Source: an uncultured Candidatus Berkelbacteria bacterium | GTDB lineage: Bacteria > Patescibacteriota > UBA1384 > XYA2-FULL-43-10 > CAINNR01 | Direction of reading: 5' to 3' | Assembly: GCA_903851235.1 (NCBI GenBank) | Contig: CAINNR010000020.1 | Location: forward strand, 1-32,918 | Length of the DNA: 32,918 bases | Shown here: positions 1 through 8,208 of the stretch, piece after piece | How positions within the stretch are numbered: the first letter of the stretch is position 1 | Layout of the letters: each line of letters begins with the position of its first letter | Notes under the pieces: generated by a model | Seen by the model: only the letters and a program-made list of their open reading frames with translations | The model's database searches: none | What the model was told of the DNA's origin: nothing | Program-made: the position numbers and the translations under genes

Positions 1-220
1 CGAAGGAGTCAACACAAAACTTAAAACTATTAAACGCTTATCATATGGTTTTAGAAATATTGATAATTACATTAGAAAGGCAATGCTTGCTTTCATTCCA
101 ATTAGTCTACTTTTATCACATTACTTGACATAGAGCCACCAGTCAATTGACAAATAATAATATATATGCTATCGTACTGACATAACTCGCGAAAGTCGAA
201 AGTTGAAAGGAAGATTTGTG

Positions 221-742
221 ATGACCGATGGGGTAGATAACCGTTCCAAAGCAGTTGGTTGGCTTAACCTGGCAAGAAGTCGAGCAAACAAGCAGAGAGT
301 CGACCTCGAGATCTCTAACCTTCGGGAGTATGCCAACAAAGCTGGTTGCACACTCGAGGATCTCGGCACCAACGAGGAGGAGCTAGGTGCACTGATCATT
401 CAAAGCCACCGCTCCGAAGCGGTCAGTTGGCTTCGTTTGGCTAGGATGCTAGCAAGTGATGGGGAGATCAAAGCTGAGATCGCTTACCTCCGGGGGTATG
501 CCAGCAAAGCTGGCTGCACACTCGAGGATCTCGGTACCAACGAGGAGGAGTTGGACGCGCTGATCATTCAGGGCAACCGCTCCGAAGCCATTATGTGGCT
601 CGGTCTGGCGAGAGAGCGTGCAAACAGGAAGGATATCAAAACTGAGGTCAGTTGGCTTCGGCAGTTCGTCAGTCTAGCTGGTTGCACACTCGAGGATCTC
701 GGCACCAACGAGGAGGAGTTGGCAGCGCTACAGTCCAAGTGA
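221..742 (+). CDS. Hypothetical protein made of three tandem ~56-aa repeats
   Basis: ATG at 221 after AAAGGAAG; internal repeats RSEAVxWLxLAR...AGCTLEDLGTNEEELxALIIQ; followed by a terminator hairpin. The ORF track start at 203 is an upstream TTG. Confidence 0.8.
   Translation: MTDGVDNRSKAVGWLNLARSRANKQRVDLEISNLREYANKAGCTLEDLGTNEEELGALIIQSHRSEAVSWLRLARMLASDGEIKAEIAYLRGYASKAGCTLEDLGTNEEELDALIIQGNRSEAIMWLGLARERANRKDIKTEVSWLRQFVSLAGCTLEDLGTNEEELAALQSK
242..742 (+). repeat. Three in-frame tandem repeats with 168-bp period (242-409, 410-577, 578-742)
   Basis: GCTGGYTGCACACTCGAGGATCTCGGYACCAACGAGGAGGAG recurs at 341, 509 and 677 (exact 168-bp spacing). Confidence 0.95.
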
Positions 743-772
743 CCATGGTCAAAACCTGGTTCAGAGTAGTAC

Positions 773-805
773 ACTCATTGGGAGAAATTCCGATGAGTTT
801 TTTTA
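773..805 (+). terminator. Rho-independent terminator
   Basis: actcattggga-gaaa-ttccgatgagt followed by a T tract. Confidence 0.85.
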
Positions 806-1072
806 TTGTTTAACATAAGTATTTTCTTTGTTTTATCTGAGGTCCAGAAATTTCTTTGCCAAATTGAAATATTTCGGAACAGCTTTATCAGAGGGAACCA
901 ATTTTGGAAATTGTCATTATAGTAATGGTTTTTTAGTTGATATAAAATACTATTTTTATACAAAATTACAATACGATATAACAATAATGAAAAATACAAA
1001 TATAGTCCGAATGATCTGTCCGGCTGAAATATTTTAGTTCTCTGATTAAAAAAGGTTTTTACCTTTACTGTA

Positions 1073-1101
1073 TTGACAAATGCAGTTCTTTTTGCTATAG
1101 T
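1073..1101 (+). promoter_or_regulatory. Sigma70-like promoter
   Basis: TTGACA-N17-TATAGT with TGC directly before the -10. Confidence 0.75.
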
Positions 1102-1142
1102 GCAGATAGAATTCCCGTGCAACTACAGAGGAGGGCTAAACA

Positions 1143-1535
1143 ATGGGCAGAATTGATTTGAGAACAGTGGATCTGAGCCGCTTCGTAGGTGGCCAGATTG
1201 AGGCGCAGAATGAGGTCGAGCGGTACATCTACCGCGGCGAGATCTCAGCCATTCGGATGGAGGGAAATAGCCTGATGGTCGAATTGGCATGGATGGCAAA
1301 GGGTGAGGGGTTTCCTCCGATTCCCACGAGATGGGTCGTAAGCGACAACAAGCCGTACCGCGCAAGTCTCGAGATCTACTCGGTTAGCAACATTGGTCCC
1401 AGCAGTCCCGAGGTCGGTGGCGGTGACCGCATCTGCTTGCAGTCGTGGGTCGTCAACGAAACGACCGTACTGTTCCCCGCAGATGGGAGTCGCATGGACC
1501 CGACTAAGGTCGAAGGGCTCGTAATTCCGGCGTAG
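1143..1535 (+). CDS. Hypothetical protein (130 aa), GC-rich ORF
   Basis: SD gaggaggg, ATG 1143, promoter upstream, strong terminator downstream. Confidence 0.8.
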   Translation: MGRIDLRTVDLSRFVGGQIEAQNEVERYIYRGEISAIRMEGNSLMVELAWMAKGEGFPPIPTRWVVSDNKPYRASLEIYSVSNIGPSSPEVGGGDRICLQSWVVNETTVLFPADGSRMDPTKVEGLVIPA

Positions 1536-1560
1536 TTGAGAAGCTGCGCAATGAACCACA

Positions 1561-1603
1561 GCCATCATTTTATGACTTCGTGTCCTGAATGATGGCCTTT
1601 TTT
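1561..1603 (+). terminator. Rho-independent terminator
   Basis: gccatcatt ... aatgatggc + T tract. Confidence 0.85.
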
Positions 1604-2037
1604 TATTCAAATAAGAATTGCAACTGAAAATCGAAACAATAGCCAGCAGATTCTATGTTTCATTTTTTTACAGTAAACTTGAGGAACTTAAGTTTTATTC
1701 TCCGATCTATTCATCATATTTTTACTGAAAAAAAATTGCCTTTCTAGTATTTCAAATCTTTCCCAAAATATCAAAATATCTTGACATAATATAGCCCCAA
1801 ACATCTTCACCAAGGGGTCAATCAAAAAATGCCACCTCGCGTGATGTTTTTTCATTGTTAATAGCTGAGATTAGGACTCGAAAGTGCTCGGGAAAACAAT
1901 TGCATCCCCGTAGAGAAAGATAATAGAAAATTTGGATCCTTGTAAGCCGAGGGGTGGTTGAAATCTCCATTTTGGTGTCAAAAAATCCTGATAAACTAAC
2001 GCCATGGTTTTTTGGTCACTATAATCCCTGAAAAGTA

Positions 2038-2066
2038 TTGACAGTTAAATTATCATATGCTATGAT
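2038..2066 (+). promoter_or_regulatory. Sigma70-like promoter
   Basis: TTGACA-N17-TATGAT. Confidence 0.8.
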
Positions 2067-2107
2067 ATCCCAGTCACTTCATCCTGACCGGAAGGAGGGA
2101 ATCCGAA

Positions 2108-2386
2108 ATGAGCATAGGAGTGAGAATCGGAATCGTGATTGTGTTGCTGCTGGTGTTGCTTCTAGCGTTTGCCTTTGATGCTTTCACCCAGCTGGCTGAC
2201 CCGGTGATCAAGAGCCAGATGGCAATGAAGCAAATGACCAACGATCCAGACAGCGCCACAGCGATGCACACTTATGAGCTGGGGAAACGCTGGATCGAGA
2301 TCGGGACTGTAGCATTCTTCGTCCTGATCGGGATCCTGCTGATGTCCCCGGAGATCAAGCAGTGGTATCTCGAGTACTCGGCGTAA
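2108..2386 (+). CDS. Small membrane protein (92 aa)
   Basis: SD ggaaggaggg; N-terminal and C-proximal hydrophobic segments. Confidence 0.8.
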   Translation: MSIGVRIGIVIVLLLVLLLAFAFDAFTQLADPVIKSQMAMKQMTNDPDSATAMHTYELGKRWIEIGTVAFFVLIGILLMSPEIKQWYLEYSA

Positions 2387-2424
2387 CTACACCCACTACC
2401 CGTCCAACACGAGGAGAGATCCAA

Positions 2425-3357
2425 ATGAAGACGCGTCTGCTTGCCGTTGCCGTTGCCGCAATTGCCCTGACCATGATGATCGGCTGCATACAGCCGTTTG
2501 ACAAGCCGGAACTGGTGACCATCGAGCCCTCTCAGACGGCCTTCCTGGTGCCCCTAAAGGGCGACATCACTGAGCAGAAAGGCTTCATGTCTGAGGAATA
2601 CTTGGCTAAGGCCAAGATTTCCACCAAGGAGATACAGATTCCCCACCGCTGGCTTCAGGAAGGACGAGGTCCCGGGACCGGTCGGCATATCCCCATCGTC
2701 AAACTGATTGTCGTCGAAAGAAAGCCGGTCACCCGTGAATGGACCGAATCGCCCAGCACCGGCACCTCAACTAAGAATGAGGGGATCCAGGCCGAGTCAC
2801 AGGAGTCGATCGGCTTCATGGTCCGTATGAATGCCTCCGCACAGATCGACGAGGTCGATGCTGTTCGCTTCCTGTTTCGCTACAACAACAAGCCGTTGGA
2901 AGACATCATGGACAGCGAGATTCGCGCAAGGATCGAGTCGAAGTTTGTCGAGGAGTGTGCCAAACTCCCACTCGATGATGTCATCAAGGGTAAAGAGAAG
3001 ATCATGAAAGCGGTCCGTGACGACGTCTTCCCCTACTTCAAAGATCGCGGCATCACCATCACGGTGCTCGGGTTTAAGGGTGAGTTCACCTACCTGAACC
3101 CTGAGATCCAAACCGCAATCGATTCCAAATTCATCGCTGCACGAGAACGGGCAGCTCAGGCGGACATCAACGCTAAGAACCAAAGCAAAGCTGACGCCGA
3201 CGCCCAGATCGCGAACACGCTTCGGTCGTCCGGTGGTTTGGACTACCAGATGCGCGTCCTTGCGGCTGATAACCAGAAGAGGGCGATCGAGAAGTGGGAC
3301 GGGCACTTGCCCACCGCACTCGGATCGCAAACCGTGTTTGGGCTACCCACCAAGTAG
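2425..3357 (+). CDS. SPFH/band-7-like lipoprotein
   Basis: ATG 2425 after gaggagag; signal peptide ending in MMIGC (lipobox-like); body with band-7-like 'R.RIESKFVEECAKLPLDDVIKGKEKIMKAVRDDVFPYFKDRGITITVLGFKGEFTYLNPEIQTAIDSK..AARERAAQA'. Confidence 0.7.
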   Translation: MKTRLLAVAVAAIALTMMIGCIQPFDKPELVTIEPSQTAFLVPLKGDITEQKGFMSEEYLAKAKISTKEIQIPHRWLQEGRGPGTGRHIPIVKLIVVERKPVTREWTESPSTGTSTKNEGIQAESQESIGFMVRMNASAQIDEVDAVRFLFRYNNKPLEDIMDSEIRARIESKFVEECAKLPLDDVIKGKEKIMKAVRDDVFPYFKDRGITITVLGFKGEFTYLNPEIQTAIDSKFIAARERAAQADINAKNQSKADADAQIANTLRSSGGLDYQMRVLAADNQKRAIEKWDGHLPTALGSQTVFGLPTK

Positions 3358-3379
3358 TCGCCCTGTCCACGGAACCCAC

Positions 3380-3408
3380 CAAGGGCTGTCGAAAGGCAGT
3401 CCTTTTTT
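3380..3408 (+). terminator. Rho-independent terminator
   Basis: gggctgtc-gaaa-ggcagtcc + T6. Confidence 0.8.
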
Positions 3409-3657
3409 ATATTATTAACGGTTCCAAGAAAATTACTATGATAATAATCATTCATTACTCATTAGAAAAACCGTTTTTCCAATCCTTAAATAATTTGCCA
3501 AATTCTATTATCTCTTGATAATATAGATTCCTAATCATCTTTACTGGCTGGTGCCATAAAATCCTGAAAAATATTTGTCGGGATTTTTTGATTGAGATTT
3601 GTTATAATTTTTGATAAAGTCATACTGACAGCAACGACAACTTAAGGAGTGATCGCG

Positions 3658-3891
3658 ATGGACAAACTGTGTTTTGGGCCGGATGGGATTACAATATTGG
3701 GTAAGGTTTGTTGTGTCGGGCTTTTCATCATTGGAGTTGTGACGATCTGTCTCTGCAATTGGGTTTATACATCAATGGATCCAGTATGGGGATCCGTGTT
3801 TGTGGCTGTGTTCGGGATCATCGGAGCGCTAGCAATCGTTTTTTGTATCGACATTTCTTTGGCTTGGAAAAATGGAATGAAAGTGTTTTGA
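3658..3891 (+). CDS. Small membrane protein, two predicted TM segments
   Basis: SD aaggag, ATG 3658; hydrophobic stretches; terminator ggagtgc-aata-gcattcc-T downstream. Confidence 0.75.
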   Translation: MDKLCFGPDGITILGKVCCVGLFIIGVVTICLCNWVYTSMDPVWGSVFVAVFGIIGALAIVFCIDISLAWKNGMKVF

Positions 3892-4157
3892 CCGTCAGTC
3901 CGGTACTGCGGGAGTGCAATAGCATTCCTTTTTTTTCTTGTCATCAATATAAAATCAGCAAAAAGATCATTGTCAGATTGGAAAATTGCCAACCCATTGA
4001 CTTTTTATCATCAATTTGCTACACTTTTAACGAAAGTTGAAAAACTCTATTAGTTTTAGGGGCATTGTACTCGAAAGCGAAAGGGAATCACAACTTGGGT
4101 CGATCGAATTTGTAATTTATCTCACAACGCCTCGGCGAAGTGGGAAAAAGGATTTAG

Positions 4158-4526
4158 ATGAGTGATGATGCTACAAACGATGATGCTACAAGCGAAGAAG
4201 TCAAACCTGCCGGTGACGTAGAAGGAAACAAACTTTACGTTGGCAACCTGCCTTTCTCAGTTGACAATGCCAAACTTGGCGAGATTTTCTCAGCCATTGA
4301 TGGTATTGAAGTTGTTGAAGCGGTTGTTATTACCGACAAGTTTAACGAAGGTAGATCAAAAGGCTTTGGATTCGTTACTGTTGCTGATGCTGCGCAAGCA
4401 CAAAAAGCGATTGAAGCGATGAACGGCCAAGATGTTGACGGTCGCAAAGTTGTTATCAATGTTGCCCGACCAAAAGTCGAGCGCAACGATAACGATCGAC
4501 GCGGTGGTTTCAACAGAAGCTACTAA
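4158..4526 (+). CDS. RRM-domain RNA-binding protein
   Basis: RNP-2 LYVGNL and RNP-1 KGFGFVTV motifs. Confidence 0.95.
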   Translation: MSDDATNDDATSEEVKPAGDVEGNKLYVGNLPFSVDNAKLGEIFSAIDGIEVVEAVVITDKFNEGRSKGFGFVTVADAAQAQKAIEAMNGQDVDGRKVVINVARPKVERNDNDRRGGFNRSY

Positions 4527-4535
4527 GCTTTCAAA

Positions 4536-4573
4536 AAAAATCACTCGAGATAGTATCTTGGGTGATTTTTTTG
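4536..4573 (+). terminator. Rho-independent terminator
   Basis: aaaatcac ... ggtgatttttttt hairpin. Confidence 0.85.
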
Positions 4574-4648
4574 TTGACCTTAGAATAGTAATGTGGTATA
4601 TTCTATCTGTCATAATAACCACACTAGACATGGAAGGGTGACGAGCCA

Positions 4649-5104
4649 ATGGGCGAAAAAGGTACAACAACAGGTGTACTAATGGTTGACAGGGAATCGT
4701 TTGGGCTCCGATTCTTGCCGGAGAATGGTTCCGGGCCCGGAGTTGATAATATCTTTTTCCTCAATTTAGCAAATATCCCACTGGCGGCCCCGGTTGTTTT
4801 CCGTGTTGAGGATGGTTCTTTGACAATTCGAACACAAGAGGTTAACGAAGCTCGACATCGTCGCGAAAGCGTACATCGTTTTTTGGATATGGTTTATGAC
4901 GATTTTCCAAATTTAGTCAACCGCAAAGTTCGTGTTATATTCAATGATGGAAAAATTCTTAATTTCAGGGTAATTAATCGAAGCGCCGTGACTGACACAA
5001 CGTTGATTGTAACCAGTGATCTTCAACCAGTCAGAGAGTTTCTTTTCGAGGTTGAGAGACTTTACAGACGCGACCCGTTGGTCGTAATCGATCCCGAAGA
5101 TTAG
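4649..5104 (+). CDS. Hypothetical protein, distant relative of the 15655 and 17526 minus-strand proteins
   Basis: DGSLTIRT....LVNRKVRVIFNDG matches the DGELIIRT....LVGKEITITFGD pattern; shared GGAAGGGTGA leader. Confidence 0.75.
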   Translation: MGEKGTTTGVLMVDRESFGLRFLPENGSGPGVDNIFFLNLANIPLAAPVVFRVEDGSLTIRTQEVNEARHRRESVHRFLDMVYDDFPNLVNRKVRVIFNDGKILNFRVINRSAVTDTTLIVTSDLQPVREFLFEVERLYRRDPLVVIDPED

Positions 5105-5192
5105 CATTTCCCCGCCAGTGTACTTTTCCACTGGTTTTTTTTTATCTTTTGTGGTATATTATCTGCAAGTCAGAAAATGGAGGAGTGATCAC

Positions 5193-5777
5193 GTGGATAT
5201 CACCATGCCGGCGTCAGCACGGCTGGAGTTTAGACTTGAATGTGTGAAGCGCGCCATAGTAGAGTTTCCTCATCTTTTCCTGTGCGACGAAAGAAAAACC
5301 GCCAATAGCAATTTCTGGTTAGCGATCAATCAAATTCCACTGGAGTACAGAACAATGTTATTGGTGTTGAAATTTGCTCGTTTTAACGATGATATTACCA
5401 ATCAAGGTAAGGAAATCGTCGGTGATTTTGGCGAAAAAGTCGGAAAAACATCACTCCTTCCGATTCTTATTCCACGATCACCAATCACCAAAGACATGCC
5501 TACTCATGGCTCACAAAATCGAGGGGCAGTGTTTTCACAGGGAACCATTTCAACCTTTGTGCAAGACTTTGGTGTTTGCGACCCTGAAACCAATGATGAT
5601 CAAGTTTTTCGAGTTTCGCCCCAAGAGATCGGGTTTCTCGCGACTGCAAAACACGTGTACGTTTATCCGCGTGAGATTATTGACATTGTCGTTTACGAGG
5701 AAGTACCAAAATATCTTAACGACAGTCAGAGAGATTACGTTAATAATTTCTACAGATATCTGGCTTCATCAGACTAG
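5193..5777 (+). CDS. Hypothetical protein (GTG start)
   Basis: SD ggaggag 9 nt before GTG 5193; TGTGGTATATT promoter upstream. Confidence 0.75.
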   Translation: MDITMPASARLEFRLECVKRAIVEFPHLFLCDERKTANSNFWLAINQIPLEYRTMLLVLKFARFNDDITNQGKEIVGDFGEKVGKTSLLPILIPRSPITKDMPTHGSQNRGAVFSQGTISTFVQDFGVCDPETNDDQVFRVSPQEIGFLATAKHVYVYPREIIDIVVYEEVPKYLNDSQRDYVNNFYRYLASSD

Positions 5778-5892
5778 ACAGTTTCCTCGGCTTGCCTCTT
5801 CGGCGGCCGTTTTTTTATCTCGATTGACAAAAAGTCACATCAATGTTAAATTATTAGCAATGCAACTAACAGTTGTAAAGGGAGGAGTCGCA

Positions 5893-6144
5893 GTGAGACT
5901 CACAAGCGCCGCGGAAGAAGCTGCAGCTCGAAAGCTAGCGTCAGAACTGATAATTCAGCAAAGGGCTATAGAGATTGCTTCGCTTTGCCGGTTTTGCTTG
6001 GGAACAAATTGGAGAAATTGCTCGTCGTGTGACGGAGAAGGCACATCACTTGTTCGTGGAGCGTTCTCCGGAAGATATTTTCTCGGGCGTTGTCCAAATT
6101 GTCACGGTTTTGGTCTTGTAGAATGCAGTTGCAGAAAACATTGA
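5893..6144 (+). CDS. Small zinc-finger protein with DnaJ-like CxxCxGxG motifs (GTG start)
   Basis: SD ggaggag + GTG 5893; CRFC, CSSCDGEG, CPNCHGFG, CSC; promoter TTGACA-N17-TAAATT. Confidence 0.8.
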   Translation: MRLTSAAEEAAARKLASELIIQQRAIEIASLCRFCLGTNWRNCSSCDGEGTSLVRGAFSGRYFLGRCPNCHGFGLVECSCRKH

Positions 6145-6232
6145 TGTTGTTCAGATTGTTCATTACCCTCGGTTCGCCAACTCGGTGGCCGTTTTTTTAT
6201 TGATTATATGAATAAATAATATATACTATAAT

Positions 6233-6565
6233 ATGGAGGTGGTTGCTACGCGAAAGCCGACCTCAAAAAACTGTCCGTTCTGCGGTCGATTTATGCAACT
6301 ATTTTGGTTTGACAAAGATAATCTGGTTATCTCACACGTCAAGTTTCTGACAACAGAGGACCACGTCGCGGTCTTTCATTGCAATTCCTGTGGCGAATAT
6401 GATGGAGAGGATTATACCATCTATTACCAGTGGGAAATTTACAAGGATACGATTGATTTTGACGATCTGCCGGCCGATGAAGCTGCGATAATCAAAAATG
6501 AATTAGCAGAAATGAAGCAAGCTTTTCTGAATCGTCCGTATTTGGCGGTTCCAAACATCTTTTAA
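6233..6565 (+). CDS. Zinc-ribbon-like small protein; start codon uncertain
   Basis: CPFCGR....CNSCGEYDGE; ORF followed by a terminator (agcgatc..ggtcgct-T7). Confidence 0.75.
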   Translation: MEVVATRKPTSKNCPFCGRFMQLFWFDKDNLVISHVKFLTTEDHVAVFHCNSCGEYDGEDYTIYYQWEIYKDTIDFDDLPADEAAIIKNELAEMKQAFLNRPYLAVPNIF

Positions 6566-6637
6566 AGCGATCCAATACCAGGTCGCTATTTTTTTGTCCA
6601 AAAAAGCTCGAATTCCGGTTGGAATCGAGCATGTTTT

Positions 6638-6784
6638 TTAGTCGCCTTTTTTTGAATCCCCCAACTTTGGTTCGGTGCCGACCCAAAAATCTTGGGCAAT
6701 AAGAACAATCACCAGAAGTAAAAGCGCATACTCACGCGTTGTCAACTCGCCGTCAAACCAACCCGGCCACTCCGGCTTTGGCAT
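6638..6784 (-). CDS. Micro-protein with one TM segment (48 aa)
   Basis: SD ggaggcg before ATG 6784: MPKPEWPGWFDGELTTREYALLLLVIVLIAQDFWVGTEPKLGDSKKGD; terminator hairpin downstream on the minus strand. Confidence 0.65.
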   Translation of the reverse strand: MPKPEWPGWFDGELTTREYALLLLVIVLIAQDFWVGTEPKLGDSKKGD

Positions 6785-6924
6785 TTTCACACGCCTCCGT
6801 TCATTGACAGCTCCAATCAACATAAGCGTATCACCGTTTTTAAATCATCGCAAGAATTATCTGAAGTAATTTACTCGGATCCGTTGAACCGGGAGTCGAG
6901 TAGGCGAAATTACAATCAGTTGAA

Positions 6925-7083
6925 TTATTTTGAATGGTGATTTTCAGAGGCGCAAACCGTTGCTTGGTCAAGATGGCCAAAAGTCCACCAGCAGAAGCAA
7001 ACAATAAGGCTGAAAAGTGCAAAAATTTCCCCGAACTCAACACTGCCGATTCCGTTTTTGTCTCGCCATAACCGTGTGAGCAC
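6925..7083 (-). CDS. Candidate TM micro-protein (52 aa, GTG start), below ORF-track threshold
   Basis: SD GGAGGAG-cgaaa-GTG; VLTRLWRDKNGIGSVEFGEIFALFSLIVCFCWWTFGHLDQATVCASENHHSK; TATATT -10 upstream. Competes with the 90-aa ORF 6840-7112 in another frame. Confidence 0.45.
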   Translation of the reverse strand: MLTRLWRDKNGIGSVEFGEIFALFSLIVCFCWWTFGHLDQATVCASENHHSK

Positions 7084-7196
7084 TTTCGCTCCTCCTCGCT
7101 TCTATTTTGCAACTTGCGAAGAATATACCAAATCTCGGATATAATTTAAAGCGTTCTATTCATAATCGAAAAAAATTTGTTATAATAAGAACAGAA

Positions 7197-8111
7197 ATGG
7201 CAAAAGTAATTTCGGTCAAAAATTTGGTTAAAAAATATGGCAAATTAATCGCCGTCAACGGTATCTCTTTTGATGTCGGGCAGGGCGAAATTTTTGGTTT
7301 GCTTGGTGAAAATGGTGCTGGAAAAACCACGACATTGGAAATGATTGAGGGTTTGCGAACACCGACATCCGGTAGCATTGAAGTTCTAAATTGTGATATT
7401 GTCGAACGCCGCGACGCAGTCAAAGAACGAATTGGTGTTCAGTTACAATCATCGGCCTACTATCAATTTTTGACACTTAGGGAAATACTTGAACTTTTTG
7501 CCAGTTTTTATGCAAAAAATATCTCTGCTCAAAAACTTTTAAAACTGGTTGATTTGGAGCATAAGTCCGGCAGCCTGATTGGTAATCTCTCCGGTGGCCA
7601 GCGACAACGATTTTCAATTGTTGCCAGTTTGGTAAATGATCCTGAGGTGGTGTTTTTAGATGAGCCGACGACCGGGCTTGACCCGATCGCTCGGAGAAAT
7701 CTTTGGGATCTAATTATAAAAATTAAAGATCAGGGTAAAACCATCATCTTAACCACTCACTATATGGAGGAGGCGGAGATTCTCTGCGATCGCGTGGCGA
7801 TTATGGAAATGGGAAAAATTTTAGTTATGGACGAAACTCATAAGCTGGTTGAAAAATCTAAATTTCCGTACACAATCACTTTTATCGATAAAAAAATCAG
7901 CGAAAAAAAATTAAATGAATTAAAAAAATATGCTGAAGTTGGAAATGTTTTTGGCAAAGAAAGTAAATACTTCTTAAAAATAAAGAATCAAGCGGCAATG
8001 ACCGACGTGTTAAAATTGGTTCAGGCAATCAATCCAGAGAGTTTAACTGTTGGCCGCGCGACGTTGGAAGATTTATTTATCGAATTGACCGGGAAACAAA
8101 TAGAGGAATAA
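7197..8111 (+). CDS. ABC transporter ATP-binding protein
   Basis: Walker A GENGAGKTTT, signature LSGGQRQR, Walker B VVFLDEPTTGLDP. Confidence 0.95.
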   Translation: MAKVISVKNLVKKYGKLIAVNGISFDVGQGEIFGLLGENGAGKTTTLEMIEGLRTPTSGSIEVLNCDIVERRDAVKERIGVQLQSSAYYQFLTLREILELFASFYAKNISAQKLLKLVDLEHKSGSLIGNLSGGQRQRFSIVASLVNDPEVVFLDEPTTGLDPIARRNLWDLIIKIKDQGKTIILTTHYMEEAEILCDRVAIMEMGKILVMDETHKLVEKSKFPYTITFIDKKISEKKLNELKKYAEVGNVFGKESKYFLKIKNQAAMTDVLKLVQAINPESLTVGRATLEDLFIELTGKQIEE

Positions 8112-8124
8112 TCAGTAGGAATGG

Positions 8125-8180
8125 ATGACAAATGAAACTGATGGTGAACAGCGAATCAATCCGTCATTGGCTATTAGTAA
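8125..8180. repeat. Intergenic imperfect-palindrome element, copy 1
   Basis: gatgacaaatgaaac...agcgaatcaatccgtcattggctattagtaa, matching copy 2 at 11860. Confidence 0.65.
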
Positions 8181-8208
8181 CATCAGTTATCCTCCCCAGG
8201 AGAAAATA

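Noticed and set aside
775-1122. 115-aa minus-strand ORF and 828-1037 plus-strand ORF
   Set aside because: AT-rich intergenic DNA, low-complexity protein, no SD; overlaps a promoter and terminator.
2797-3330. 177-aa minus-strand ORF opposite the SPFH gene, and similar antisense ORFs (568, 1245, 4235, 28940, 29246)
   Set aside because: Shadow ORFs opposite well-supported genes, without SD or coding-like motifs.
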